From Shimia sp039969785 (GTDB taxonomy: Bacteria > Pseudomonadota > Alphaproteobacteria > Rhodobacterales > Rhodobacteraceae), in the NCBI RefSeq assembly GCF_039969785.1, contig NZ_JBDVNC010000018.1:235338-299337 (forward strand): a DNA stretch of 64,000 nucleotides. Direction: 5' to 3'. Both the position numbers and the translations under genes were made by a program. This document shows, piece by piece, positions 44,032-53,535 of this stretch. The notes beneath the pieces were generated by a model. It ran no database searches and was not told where the DNA came from. It saw nothing but the letters and a program-made list of their open reading frames with translations. Each line of letters starts with the position of its first letter. The first letter of the stretch is position 1.

Positions 44032-44538
44032 ATGACGAAGGTCTTTTGGGGCAGCTTTGGCGCTGCACTTTTGGTGTACCTGGTGATGGTGCTGTGGTCT
44101 TTGCCGTTTATCGCGGAGCAGGCCGATGGGTTGGTGCCGTTTGATATGCGACCTCTTGGATATACGCCCGAAGAAGCCCGCACATTTATCACAGCACTAA
44201 GCGAGGAAGGGCGGGTGTTTTATCTCGATGTTCAACACATGTTGGATTTCATTTATCCTGCGTTGCTTGCAGCAATGTTGATCATCGGATTACAGCTGGT
44301 TTTTCCGCGCCGTTGGGCCATGGGGCTGGGGTTTATTGCCTTATTGGGCGCTGCGTCAGATTACCTTGAGAACTATATGGTCTCGGTCATGCTGACCACG
44401 CCTGTAGACGCGCTGAGCGACAATCTTGTCGGGCTTGCCCAATTCTGGACGTTGAGCAAATCCGCGGCGGCGACGATTTGTTCTGTAGCTTTGCTGTTTG
44501 GCGGCGCGCGCCTGGCTGTGCGGCGCTGGTTTCTTTAG
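44032..44538 (+). CDS. Four-helix membrane protein, second of a tandem pair
   Basis: 168 residues, 24 bp after the previous gene and paralogous to it: PFDMRPLGYTPEEARTFITA aligns with its N-terminal loop, and four hydrophobic segments fall at similar spacing. SDYLENYMVSVML occupies the place of MDLAENALVGEMV in the first copy, giving a conserved D-x-x-E-N pair in a loop. Function unknown. Confidence 0.72.
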   Translation: MTKVFWGSFGAALLVYLVMVLWSLPFIAEQADGLVPFDMRPLGYTPEEARTFITALSEEGRVFYLDVQHMLDFIYPALLAAMLIIGLQLVFPRRWAMGLGFIALLGAASDYLENYMVSVMLTTPVDALSDNLVGLAQFWTLSKSAAATICSVALLFGGARLAVRRWFL

Positions 44539-44596
44539 GGCGCGATATTTTTTAATACGGTTGGAATTGACCCCGCATGAACAGGCAACGGATGAC

Positions 44597-45208
44597 ATGA
44601 ATTTCACGATCGCAATTGACGGACCTGCAGCGGCAGGCAAAGGCACAATTTCCAAAGCTGTGGCCAAACATTTTGGATTTTCCCATCTGGACACCGGATT
44701 GCTGTACCGCGCAGTTGGAGCAAAAACATTGTCTGGTGTGGACGCAACCGAGGCCGCGCGCAGCTTGCAGGCCGAAGACTTGGACGCGCCGGATCTGAGA
44801 ACACCGCAAGTTGCACAAGCGGCCAGCAAGGTTGCCGTCCTGGCAGATGTCCGGCAGGCGCTGGTCGATTTCCAGCGCGCATTTGCGCGCCGGGCCGGGG
44901 GCGCAGTTCTGGACGGGCGCGACATCGGGACTGTGATTTGCCCGGAGGCCGAAACCAAATTGTTTGTCACCGCAAGTGCCGAAGTGCGGGCAGAGCGGCG
45001 CTATCTTGAGTTAGAGGCCAATGGCTTGGATATCAGTCGATCACAAGTTCTGGAAGACGTGATCGAACGGGACAAGCGCGACCGCGAACGGTCCGAGGCG
45101 CCATTGCGACCCGCGCAGGACGCCGTTCAGATCGACACGTCCGTGATGAGCATTGAACAGGCCATCGCCGCTGCGTTGCGGGCGGTGGATGCGAAAAGAA
45201 AAGGATGA
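44597..45208 (+). CDS. cmk: Cytidylate kinase
   Basis: 203 residues; phosphorylates CMP and dCMP. P-loop GPAAAGKGTISKAVA (about 9-23), LDTGLLYRAVG (about 31-41), LDGRDIGTVICPEA (about 113-126) and RDKRDRERSEAPLRPA (lid). Slightly short, typical of alphaproteobacteria. Normally followed by rpsA; here an 8.5-kb stretch of other genes comes between. Confidence 0.95.
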   Translation: MNFTIAIDGPAAAGKGTISKAVAKHFGFSHLDTGLLYRAVGAKTLSGVDATEAARSLQAEDLDAPDLRTPQVAQAASKVAVLADVRQALVDFQRAFARRAGGAVLDGRDIGTVICPEAETKLFVTASAEVRAERRYLELEANGLDISRSQVLEDVIERDKRDRERSEAPLRPAQDAVQIDTSVMSIEQAIAAALRAVDAKRKG

Positions 45209-45212
45209 TCCA

Positions 45213-46214
45213 TTGAAGCTGCGAAAGTTTGGGAAGTCGGGCAAAGACGTGTCGGCAGTGGGCGTTGGCGCGATGTCGTTTGCGAACTTTTATGGCCCGA
45301 CAAATGAAGAGAATTCATTGGCCATTCTGGACGCTGCCGTGGCTGCTGGCGTGACCCATATCGACACGGCAAATGTCTATGGCATGGGCCGTTCAGAAGA
45401 CACGATCGGCATGTTTCTAAATTTGCGGGGTGCCGCCACCCGGGACGGATTGTTTATCGCCACCAAGGCTTCGATAACACGCGGCGACGACGGAAAACGT
45501 ATTTTTCGCAATGACCTGGAGCATCTTGAAACTGAGTTGGACAAAAGCCTGTCGCGCATGGGTACGGACCATGTGGACCTGTTTTATGTGCATCGCCGTG
45601 ATCCCGGTGTGGACATCGAAGAAGTCGCGGGCACGTTGGGGGAATTGGTGAAAAAGGGTAAGATCCGGGGTATCGGATTTAGTGAAATTGCCCCGTCGTC
45701 TTTGCGACGCGCCGCAACCGAGCATCCCGTTGATGCGGTTCAGTCTGAGTATTCACTTGGCGTGCGCGCACCCGAACTGGGGTTGGTGCAAGCCTGCAAA
45801 GAGCTGGGCACGGCCCTGGTGGCGTTTGGTCCGGTGGGACGGTCATTTCTGACAGACACGCCGATTTCTCCAGATCGCATTCCTGACCTTGATTTTCTAC
45901 GTGTGAATCCGCGCTTTATGGAGCCAAATTATTCCAACAATATCAAAGCGACAGACGGTTTTCGCGCGCTGGCCTCGGATATGGGGCTGCCCGCAGCATC
46001 CCTGGCGGTAGCCTGGGTTCTGGCGCAGGGCGCGCATGTATTTGCCATCCCCGGAACCCGGTCAGTTGCGCATTTTGAGGAGCTTGTGAAGGGTGGCAAC
46101 GTTACTTTGGACGCATCCCAACTGGCAGAGATCGAGCGTGTTTTACCCGTTGGCTGGGCCTATGGTGATCGCTACAGCGCAGGGCAATGGGTCGGGCCGG
46201 AACGGTTCAGCTAA
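45213..46214 (+). CDS. Aldo/keto reductase
   Basis: 333 residues from a TTG at 45213, chosen because AAAGGA lies upstream, it follows the cmk stop by 4 bp and it gives the standard AKR N-terminus (KLRKFGKSGKDVSAVGVGAM). Catalytic tetrad members: Asp in HIDTANVYG, Tyr of the same motif, Lys in IATKAS, His in YVHRRDP. NADPH site toward AIPGTRSVAHFEE. Substrate unknown; relatives reduce aldehydes and keto sugars. First gene of the stretch between cmk and rpsA. Confidence 0.9.
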   Translation: MKLRKFGKSGKDVSAVGVGAMSFANFYGPTNEENSLAILDAAVAAGVTHIDTANVYGMGRSEDTIGMFLNLRGAATRDGLFIATKASITRGDDGKRIFRNDLEHLETELDKSLSRMGTDHVDLFYVHRRDPGVDIEEVAGTLGELVKKGKIRGIGFSEIAPSSLRRAATEHPVDAVQSEYSLGVRAPELGLVQACKELGTALVAFGPVGRSFLTDTPISPDRIPDLDFLRVNPRFMEPNYSNNIKATDGFRALASDMGLPAASLAVAWVLAQGAHVFAIPGTRSVAHFEELVKGGNVTLDASQLAEIERVLPVGWAYGDRYSAGQWVGPERFS

Positions 46215-46228
46215 ACCCATAAATCCGG

Positions 46229-46268
46229 CTTCGGTATGCCGTCGGTATTGCGTCAGTATTCCGTCAGC
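46229..46268 (+). repeat. Phased CGTCGGTAT repeat, copy B
   Basis: Four units of the heptamer (CTTCGGT, CGTCGGT, CGTCAGT, CGTCAGC) at 46229, 46240, 46251, 46262, an exact 11-bp period, in the gap between the 3' ends of the aldo/keto reductase and ligase genes. More diverged than the other copies. Confidence 0.75.
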
Positions 46269-46388
46269 ACCGTCACCTATGTGGCTCAGTCTCTCAACGG
46301 GCAGGCCAAATGCAGAAGACTGCGGCGGGAAATGCAGTTGGGCAATTCCGGCAGAAGACTTTTGAAAAGTAATCTGCCGGACGGAAAA

Positions 46389-47939
46389 TCAGACCCCCAT
46401 TTCATCGCGCAGCAGGCGGCGCAGGATTTTGCCGGAGGGGGATTTGGGCACGGCGTCGACCACGCGCAGCTGGCGGACCTGTTTATAATGCGCCAGTTTG
46501 CCGTCGAGATACGCTTGCACGTCTTCCAGAGAGGGGGCTGATTTCGGCGCCACGATAAAGGCCATTGGAACTTCTCCGGCATCGCCATCCGGAATGCCGA
46601 TCACGGCGACGTCGGATATATCGGGGTGGGTGAGCAATGTGGATTCAAGCTCGGCGGGGGCGACCTGGAACCCTTTGTATTTGATCAGCTCTTTGACCCG
46701 GTCGGTCAGATAGAGATACCCGTCCTCATCAAAATGGGCGACGTCGCCAGTGTGAAGCCAACCGTCGGCGTCGATGGTGTTTTGAGTTGCTTCTGGGTTG
46801 TTCAGATAGCCCTTCATCACTTGTGGGCCACGCACCAGCAATTCGCCGGTCTGGTGCGGCTCAAGCGACGCGCCTGTGTCGGGATCTATGATGCGGCTTT
46901 GCGTGTTGGGGATCGTCACGCCCGATGCTCCGGGTTTGCCAAGGCCGCTGGGGGACACATGGCTGACCGGGCTGAGTTCGGTCATGCCATAGCCCTGAGC
47001 CACTGTGGCGTCGAGCCGTTTGGCCAGCGCTTCGGCAACGTCGCCGCCCAGCGGCGCGGCCGCAGAAAACACCTGTTCCACAAAGGAAAGGTCGTATTTA
47101 TCCACCAACGGATGCATGGCCAGCGCCAGCGCGACGGGGGGCACAACCCAAAGCCGTCGGGTCTGATGTTTGGTGATCAGTTCAAGGTACAATTCCAGAT
47201 CGAACCGCGGGATCGTGATCAATCCGCCACCGGCTGTCAGGTAAATATTCATCAGCACCTGAAGGCCGTAGATGTGGAAGAACGGCAGAAAGGCCAGCGT
47301 TAATTCGCCGGCTTCCAGGTCGGTTGAGGCCAGTGTCTGGTCGATGTTCACAACCAGATTTTGGTGGGTCAGCATCACGCCTTTGGGCAGGCCGGTTGTG
47401 CCTGAGGAATAGGGCAGGGCGACGACGTGGCTGGTGGCGTCAATCGGGCTTTGCGTTTCTTGCGGCGCGCCCATGAAATCCGACAGGGGCAGGGTGCCGT
47501 CCGGGGCCTCGCCTATGATCACGATGTGCTGGACATTTGTGTCCTTTACGGCGGCTTTTGCAGTCTCTGCAAAGGGTTCTATGGTGATCAGAATTTCAGC
47601 GTTTGCGTCCTTGAGCTGATAGGCAACTTCGGGCGCGGTGTAGGTCGGATTGATGGTTGTCACAGTGCCACCCGCCCACGCCATACCGTGGAAAACAATA
47701 CAATATTCCGGGATGTTAGGAGCCATCAACGCAATGCATTTGCCTGCGCCAAAGCCCGCGGCATTCAACCCGCCCGCCAGCGATTTGACAGCGTTCATAA
47801 ATTCGCGCCCCGTCATGGACCGGCCCGAAGGGCCATCGGTCAGAATGGTCATATCCGGATCAATGCCTTCAAAAACGCGCTGTGTGATCGATTTTTTGGT
47901 CAGGTCGACGTCCGGAAACGTGCTCTTGATAATTGACAT
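46389..47939 (-). CDS. AMP-forming acid:CoA ligase (4-coumarate-CoA ligase-like)
   Basis: 516 residues. Adenylation motifs: LPYSSGTTGLPKGVMLTHQN (about 173-192), QGYGMTELSPV (about 313-323), GWLHTGDVAHFDEDGYLYLT (about 392-411), KYKGFQVAPAELE and the catalytic Lys in PKSPSGKILRRLLRDE. GGAGG precedes the ATG. The layout is closest to 4-coumarate/medium-chain acyl-CoA ligases. Its promoter side carries a phased repeat (copy C) and both ends face repeats. Confidence 0.9.
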   Translation of the reverse strand: MSIIKSTFPDVDLTKKSITQRVFEGIDPDMTILTDGPSGRSMTGREFMNAVKSLAGGLNAAGFGAGKCIALMAPNIPEYCIVFHGMAWAGGTVTTINPTYTAPEVAYQLKDANAEILITIEPFAETAKAAVKDTNVQHIVIIGEAPDGTLPLSDFMGAPQETQSPIDATSHVVALPYSSGTTGLPKGVMLTHQNLVVNIDQTLASTDLEAGELTLAFLPFFHIYGLQVLMNIYLTAGGGLITIPRFDLELYLELITKHQTRRLWVVPPVALALAMHPLVDKYDLSFVEQVFSAAAPLGGDVAEALAKRLDATVAQGYGMTELSPVSHVSPSGLGKPGASGVTIPNTQSRIIDPDTGASLEPHQTGELLVRGPQVMKGYLNNPEATQNTIDADGWLHTGDVAHFDEDGYLYLTDRVKELIKYKGFQVAPAELESTLLTHPDISDVAVIGIPDGDAGEVPMAFIVAPKSAPSLEDVQAYLDGKLAHYKQVRQLRVVDAVPKSPSGKILRRLLRDEMGV

Positions 47940-48084
47940 TCACTGTCCTCCCTCACGCGACCTTAGCCGGGGTGGGGGAAAATCCAAAATGGTAGAATCA
48001 TTGCGGATTGCGGGGAGTTTTGGCTTTGGTGAAAGGATTCAAAGTTAACGCGTTGATTTATCAGATTTATCCTGTTCGGCAACG

Positions 48085-48183
48085 CGTCGGTATCACGTCG
48101 GTATTGCGTCGGTCTGATTGTGGCGGATTGGGGGCATTGGGCGGGTTAATGCTGAGGACGGAGTGTTTGGTAATAGTTGGTTT
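48085..48183 (+). repeat. Phased CGTCGGTAT repeat, copy C, with a conserved tail
   Basis: CGTCGGT at 48085, 48096 and 48107, exact 11-bp period, preceded by GGCAACG. A 76-bp tail from the third unit aligns without gaps with the tail of copy D (shared GATTGG, GGTTAATG, TTGGTTT at the same offsets), so the element is about 100 bp. Confidence 0.8.
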
Positions 48184-48327
48184 GAGTGCAAACGTGAAAT
48201 CAATGATTGATTTTGGAGACACAGTCATTCCGACAATGTTCGCCTGCAAAACCAGAAAACAGGCGTCCAGAACTTACCCACATATGAACCAGAGCCCGAA
48301 GGCTCTGGGGTGTGTTGGCGGTATGGT

Positions 48328-50038
48328 CTACAGATCGCTATCCGAAAATGGGATCGGAAAGTTGCTCACCTGCTCAGGTGTGAAGGGCAGACCTTCCAGA
48401 TCAGCAGGCGCTGTGTAGAGCTTGCGTGTCTCTGGACGTTCGTTGGCAATCCCGGTGAGCGCCGGGCCAGAAGTGGCGTCAGGTCTGTTCGGGTATTCCT
48501 ACATCCACAGTTCATGGCGTGCCCGCTGACGATTGAACATCGATTTCACATGAAATTGCTCAATCATCTCTCCGTTTGCTTCGCGCGGGTCGGTGAAGAG
48601 GTCATAGAACTCATTCAATGACAGGCCGGGTGTCGCATTTTCCAGTCTCGTTTGAAACGTCCTTTGACACCGGCAGCAAGCACCGGGCCCTGATAGATCA
48701 TCACATAGTCCCGACGGCTGTAACCATCTCCATTCATGAACAAGGATGTCTGATCAATCCCGTCAATAACACGGTCCGTCGGAGTGCCAACCATTGCGCC
48801 GCCAAGACGGGCGAAAGTGGTGAACAGATCGGTAACGTGCAGGATGTCACCCACGATCTGGTCAGGCTCAATCACGCCGTCCCATTTCGCAATCGCTGGC
48901 ACGCGCACACCACCTTCGGTAAAGTCACCTTTCCCTCCGGTATAGAGCGTCTCAACCATGCCGCGCGGGCCAAAATGCGTGAACGGGCCTTTGTCGGCCA
49001 TCACGATAACCAACGTATTGTCGGAAATGCCTTTTTCTTCGAGATGCGTGAACAAATCGCCGACAAAGGCGTCAATCTTGACCAGCGCTTCTTGCAAGAC
49101 GTTTTTGTTTGCAGTCAGCTTAGACTTTGACCGGGGGTCCGGGACAAAGCCTGTCGCAATTGGGTGATAGGCTATGAAGAACGGTTTCTTCGCCTCAACA
49201 CTTTGGTCAATGAATTCCAGCGTGCGGCGTTGGGCTTCAACTTCGATATCCCAGAAACTCGTGATGTCTGGTGGCGGACCCCATTCATTGGTTCCTTCTA
49301 AGGTCCATAGGTAGCCATTGGGCTGCCACGAGCTGTCCATTCGGTATTTGTCTTCACCGAATAGCTCAGGATAAAGGCCGGTCATAACGTTGTTAACCTC
49401 GGCACCCGGAACCCACATAGATGAAACCTGATTGTAGGGAGTAAAAAATGACTCGTCATAGCCTTGGTTATGAGCGTACGAAAATTCGGTATCGCCAAGG
49501 TGCCATTTGCCGAAAAAGGCCGTTTTGTAACCGACATCCGAGAGGACTTCGGCGATGGTGACTTCTTCGCCGTCAATGCCGGAGTATTCGACAGGGAACG
49601 ACACAGTGTGCATGCCGGATCGCACCGTATAACGGCCGGTCTGGAATGCTGCGCGGGTTGGTGTACAGGCCGGCTCGGTGTACATCCGCATAAAGTTGAT
49701 GCCTTCATCAGCCATCTGGTTCATGTATGGTGTTTCGAACCCTCGAACAGTCTGAATTTCGGGGATCCCAACTTTGCCAACGGCTGTGTCATCCCACATG
49801 ATGTGGATGATATTCGGCTTGGTGCCGTGCTTGGCTTCCAAAGCATCCAGCTTTTCCTGAATGTCGCCGTCTTCCATTGCCCATTTGTCGCCATGCTGTG
49901 CTTCCAACACATAGTGCTCTGCGTTATGGATGATTTTGCCGTCTTCGGCGCTCGAATATGTCGTTGTAAGAGACAATGCGGCAAGCGTTGCAGTATTGGC
50001 AAAGGCGGCGTGTTTACCCTTTAAATAATGTCTTTCAT
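48328..50038 (-). pseudogene. Sulfatase pseudogene (two frameshifts and a stop)
   Basis: A former exported sulfatase of about 570 residues. Its natural ATG at 50038 has GGAGG but reads only five codons (MKDII) before a stop; one extra T would restore the frame into LKGKHAAFANTATLAALSL, a signal peptide. The body keeps MWDD, the CTPTR formylglycine motif, GKWHLGD and MADKGPF. At the A4 run (48638-48641) the frame breaks again after KRDWK; with one more A it continues NATPGLSLNEFYDLFTDPRE. In that frame a TAG (48499-48501) interrupts HELWM-EYPNRPDATSG, and the tail ends at 48328. The C-terminal sequence aligns with KKAYPNREETLGESYAGI of the intact sulfatase at 6534. Three lesions make sequencing error unlikely. 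Confidence 0.88.
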
Positions 50039-50221
50039 AGTTCCTCCGGAGGGAAATCGGCAGACGTGAAAGTAAAGCGGTGGACGTGCTGTCAATCAAC
50101 ATCGACGTTCCGTCAAAAGTCGACAAAAAATATTGACGAATTTCACAGACGAGTTAGTCCTGCCAGGCCGTCCAGAGCAAGCCAAGAGCGACAGTTCTGG
50201 CGAAATCACGTTGCGGCAACA

Positions 50222-50320
50222 CGTCGGTATCCCGTCGGTATTGCGTCGGTGTGGTTTTGGGGGATTGGAGGGTATAGCCAGGTTAATGGCGCGGGCAGGG
50301 TGGTTGGGATTTGTTGGTTT
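50222..50320 (+). repeat. Phased CGTCGGTAT repeat, copy D, with a conserved tail
   Basis: CGTCGGT at 50222 (first unit ACGTCGGT), 50233 and 50244, exact 11-bp period, preceded by GCGGCAACA. The 76-bp tail matches that of copy C in length and key blocks. It lies upstream of the sulfatase pseudogene. The rest of the 50039-50476 gap holds no gene. Confidence 0.8.
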
Positions 50321-50476
50321 CGGCGGGACGTGAGCGTTTGATGTAAGTTGCACCAATGACTGTTTTGCGGACGAAGTGTGAAGTCACTGCGCTGAGACAA
50401 GCGCCCGCCTTTCGAAAAGCCAGTAAATACAACGATGCTCGATTGACGATAGATCGTGAATGCAGGACAGAACGCT

Positions 50477-51040
50477 ATGACAGATATTCTTCTCTTAATT
50501 GATGTACAGCAAGCCATTCTTGATGGTGCTGCTGGCGAGGACCGTCTGGATGATGTCGTCGGTTATTTCACTGAAATGGTCACTCGGCTCGCTGATTTGA
50601 AATCGTCAGCTGCGGACCAAGGCATTCAGACAATCCTTGTTCAAAACGATGGACCGGACGGTCATAGGCTGGCTATCGGAAGTGTGGGCTGGGAAATTGT
50701 TCCGGCACTATCTGCGAACGCGGGTGACATTGTTGTCCATAAGAAAAGCTGTGACTCGTTCCATGAAACTGATCTGATGGAGCATCTGCAAAGGCTGGGT
50801 GCATCTCGATTGGTTGTTGGTGGCTGTATGACACAATTCTGCGTGGATACATCTGTCAGGCGTGCGGTTTCGCTTGGGTTTGATGTCGTTTTGATCTCGG
50901 ATGGACATTGCACAGGCGATACGGACGTGCTGAAACAAAATGAAATAATTGCCCACCACAACCAAACTCTGAATGGTTTTGACGCCGGGGATCATGCCGT
51001 CACAGTCATGTCATCCGCAGATTTTGCGTTTAGGTCCTAG
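50477..51040 (+). CDS. Isochorismatase-family cysteine hydrolase
   Basis: 187 residues. The nicotinamidase/isochorismatase triad is present: Asp in LLLIDVQQAIL (about 5-15), Lys in VVHKKSCDSFHET (about 90-102) and Cys in VGGCMTQFCVDTSVR (about 115-129) with the cis-peptide VVGG. Members hydrolyse amides, hydantoin derivatives or isochorismate; substrate unknown. The ATG at 50477 follows AGGA; a GTG at 50456 is possible. Overlaps the convergent GNAT gene by 11 bp. Confidence 0.88.
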   Translation: MTDILLLIDVQQAILDGAAGEDRLDDVVGYFTEMVTRLADLKSSAADQGIQTILVQNDGPDGHRLAIGSVGWEIVPALSANAGDIVVHKKSCDSFHETDLMEHLQRLGASRLVVGGCMTQFCVDTSVRRAVSLGFDVVLISDGHCTGDTDVLKQNEIIAHHNQTLNGFDAGDHAVTVMSSADFAFRS

Positions 51041-51458
51041 TCACCCGGCAAGACATCCCAAGGGACTTGGGCGCAGTCTCTGTGAAACCAAATTGCGCAT
51101 ATAACTTGTCGGCTGGAATATCCGCGAAAAGGCTTAGAAAGGTTGTCTCTGGAAGCTCGTTTTTTGCCCACTCCATCAACGATGCCATAATTCTTTTGCC
51201 AAGACCTTTGCCGCGAAAACGAGGATCTACTGCAATGTCGACTATCTGAACAAAGCATCCTCCATCTCCGACGATGCGACCCATTCCGATAGCCTCATTC
51301 TCATGTCTAAGTGTCACTGCGAACAGAGTGCCTTTGAGGCCAATTTCGGCAGCTTCGGGTGAGAACGCTCTCAATTCGCCTTCTCGACGCAGCTTAAGGT
51401 ATTCCGCGACCGAAGGCGGTTGAATCACAGTGTCGATTGATGTGGTGTCGGTTGTCAT
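51030..51458 (-). CDS. GNAT-family N-acetyltransferase
   Basis: 142 residues. Acetyl-CoA motif A is IVDIAVDPRFRGKGLGKRIM (about 68-87, with the R-x-x-G-x-G/A signature) and motif B is FADIPADKLYAQFGFTET. Resembles small aminoglycoside or polyamine-type acetyltransferases, but substrate is unknown. The ATG at 51458 lacks a strong Shine-Dalgarno; an alternative GTG lies at 51491. Confidence 0.85.
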   Translation of the reverse strand: MTTDTTSIDTVIQPPSVAEYLKLRREGELRAFSPEAAEIGLKGTLFAVTLRHENEAIGMGRIVGDGGCFVQIVDIAVDPRFRGKGLGKRIMASLMEWAKNELPETTFLSLFADIPADKLYAQFGFTETAPKSLGMSCRVTRT

Positions 51459-51737
51459 TTTGATTGTCCAGAAGTTGGGGCAACTTTCCACGGTGATAGT
51501 CCATGTGCAAGCGAGGATGCAGACACTACACCAACAATGCAGTCATTCATGACCTTGCCCCATAGGTCAAAACAAGCGCGTTGCGGGCATCCGACGCTAT
51601 TGGCGTCAATATCAGATTTGTTCATTTTGGGATAAGTGCAGATAGACAGAATTGCACAAGTGTGACCATCTCAGGCGTCAATGATGTTCTCAACCCAGCC
51701 CATAAAGCGGCGACCCAAAAGGACGGAGGTGCAGCGC

Positions 51738-52001
51738 ATGTCACAGGTACTTATTCTTGAAGCACTTGATTTGCTTAAGGCGGGAAATTTTCTGCCCGGT
51801 GCGGAAATGGAAAAGGCGCACCAGATTTGTCAGGCGCACGAAGGTGTGGTCGAGTTCGATTGGGTTCATGCTCTGGTGCACCGGATCGAAGGCGATGATG
51901 CCAATGCCGATTATTGGTATCAGCTTGTGGGCAAACCCCGGCATCCCGGTTCGATTGAGGAAGAGTGGCACATCGTACGGACGGCCATCGCAAGCGCCTG
52001 A
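51738..52001 (+). CDS. Small conserved-looking protein of unknown function
   Basis: 87 residues from the ATG at 51738, set by GGAGGT 7 nt upstream; an in-frame ATG at 51681 has no such site. Soluble and acidic, with an alpha-helical feel (LILEALDLLKAGNFLPGAEM) and a Trp-rich C-terminal half (FDWVHALVHRIEGDD, DYWYQLVGKPRHPGSIEEEW). I do not recognise the family. It sits alone between the GNAT gene and the second Hint gene. Confidence 0.65.
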   Translation: MSQVLILEALDLLKAGNFLPGAEMEKAHQICQAHEGVVEFDWVHALVHRIEGDDANADYWYQLVGKPRHPGSIEEEWHIVRTAIASA

Positions 52002-52069
52002 GGCAGGGCGGGCTAGTAGGAGACGGATAGCGGCTTGGTTTGCCACAGCCCTTAAGGCATTGCCGCCCT

Positions 52070-52134
52070 CTTGCACCTCGCGCCCGGATCACCTGTCCGC
52101 GCGAGCGCCGACAAGGTGGACTATGCCTCAAAAC
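52070..52134 (+). repeat. 65-bp imperfect repeat, left copy
   Basis: Aligns without gaps over 65 bp with 53536-53600 (48 of 65 positions by eye); the best block is the last 35 bp, CGCGAGCGCCGACAAGGTGG and following. The two copies flank the second Hint gene in the same orientation. Confidence 0.6.
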
Positions 52135-52459
52135 CACGTCCGATTGCTGCCGCTCAAACGCTGCGCAGCACCCGGTAATACGAACTCTTCGCCGACATCA
52201 GCAGCCCTTGACACTAATGGCCGTGTCTATAGCAATTGCGACAGTCGAGGTCTGGCACTAGGGCAAATTTAGCAGATAGTGAGAATGTCAGTTTGAAACT
52301 GTGTAAAATTTGGTGAATTAAGGCGAAATATGGCCGCTTGCCCCAATTTTGCCACAATTCCTGCAGACACTATTAGTACTAACAGAATTTTGTTTTAAAC
52401 GAAAAAACAGTTCCGAAAAACGGGACCACATAGTCCTTCTTGAGGCGGGGCAGGCAGAA
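52135..52459. other. Leader region of the second Hint gene
   Basis: No gene. AT-rich compared with its surroundings. Contains a 10-bp palindrome TTAGTACTAA (52373-52382) 78 bp before the Hint start, a possible operator. Confidence 0.35.
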
Positions 52460-53518
52460 ATGGCAACGATTTCTTTTTTTGCGCGGGGTGACAGCAACAC
52501 CGCGAACAATGCTGCTTTGAATGCGCAGAATACAAATACAACGCCCACCACTGAGATCACATTCTCGAGTGGTGCCAGTGGCGATCTCAATCTGGAACCC
52601 AACGGTGGCGCGGCTGATCCGGATACCACAGTGATCGTTGACGGTGTTGAGATGACCTTTACTGTCAACTTCTCGGGGACATTGCCGAACAGCAACAAAC
52701 TGAGCAACGTCAATGGTTTAGATCTGCGCGGAGAACCAATCGTTGTCATCACTACAGCAGATGGTCAACGGTTGTTTTTTCTGCCCGGCGGGATCTCTGC
52801 AGCGACGATGGATGATTTTCCAAATGGGGCGCATGATCTTGACGCAGTTTCCACGACTGTGAACGTGCCGGTTTGTTTTGCAAGAGGTACTTTGATCAGG
52901 ACACCTATCGGTGAGGTTCCAGTTGAAGATTTGGCTCCCGGCGATGTTGTCAGTTCAGTTGATGGACGGCAGCTCAGCCTCGTCTGGATCGCCCGCCGAC
53001 ATTTGGATTTTTCGGACCTGTTGCAGGAACCTCGGTTCAGACCTGTTTGCATTTCTGCGAACTTTCTTGGGCCGGGTTTACCTCTGTCTGATTTGTGGCT
53101 CTCGCCCCAGCACCGGTTCCTTTTTAGCGGATGGGAGGCCGAGCTGTTGTTTCGAAACGCCGAAGTGTTCCTGCCAGCCGCCTGTTGCCGCGATCTGCCT
53201 GGTGCACCAGCGCCAGACGTGGCCGCGGGCGTAGAATATTTCCATCTAATGTTTGATTGCCACGAAGTCATTTTTGCCAACGGTCTTGCATGCGAGAGCC
53301 TGTTTCCCGGAGACTCCGCAATCGCAAGTATGAGTGAAACCGCGCGAATTGATCTGAGCCGACATTTCCCACAGTACAAAAACGGCTGGGATGGATATGG
53401 TTCGCTGGCGCGTCAGGCGATAACCAAACGGGAAGGGGACCTGTTGCTGGCCTATACCGGGTTGAGCCATACCAAGGGCGGAATAAACTCCGGACAAAGT
53501 GCGGCCTTGGTTGCCTAG
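52460..53518 (+). CDS. Hint-domain protein (Hedgehog/intein-type)
   Basis: 352 residues. Residues 1-135 are Asn/Thr/Asp-rich and beta-type without a signal peptide. The Hint domain follows: VCFARGTLI with Cys139, VEDLAPGDVVSSVDG (about 155-169), LSPQHRFLFSGW (about 214-225) and HLMFDCHEVIFANG (about 262-275). It is a diverged paralogue of the protein at 2134 with the same order of parts. The ATG at 52460 is preceded by AGGCAG. Export, self-cleavage and target are unknown; the type I-like, signal-less N-terminus hints at secretion by an ABC exporter. Confidence 0.8.
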   Translation: MATISFFARGDSNTANNAALNAQNTNTTPTTEITFSSGASGDLNLEPNGGAADPDTTVIVDGVEMTFTVNFSGTLPNSNKLSNVNGLDLRGEPIVVITTADGQRLFFLPGGISAATMDDFPNGAHDLDAVSTTVNVPVCFARGTLIRTPIGEVPVEDLAPGDVVSSVDGRQLSLVWIARRHLDFSDLLQEPRFRPVCISANFLGPGLPLSDLWLSPQHRFLFSGWEAELLFRNAEVFLPAACCRDLPGAPAPDVAAGVEYFHLMFDCHEVIFANGLACESLFPGDSAIASMSETARIDLSRHFPQYKNGWDGYGSLARQAITKREGDLLLAYTGLSHTKGGINSGQSAALVA

Positions 53519-53535
53519 AGAAAGCTGTCTTAGAC

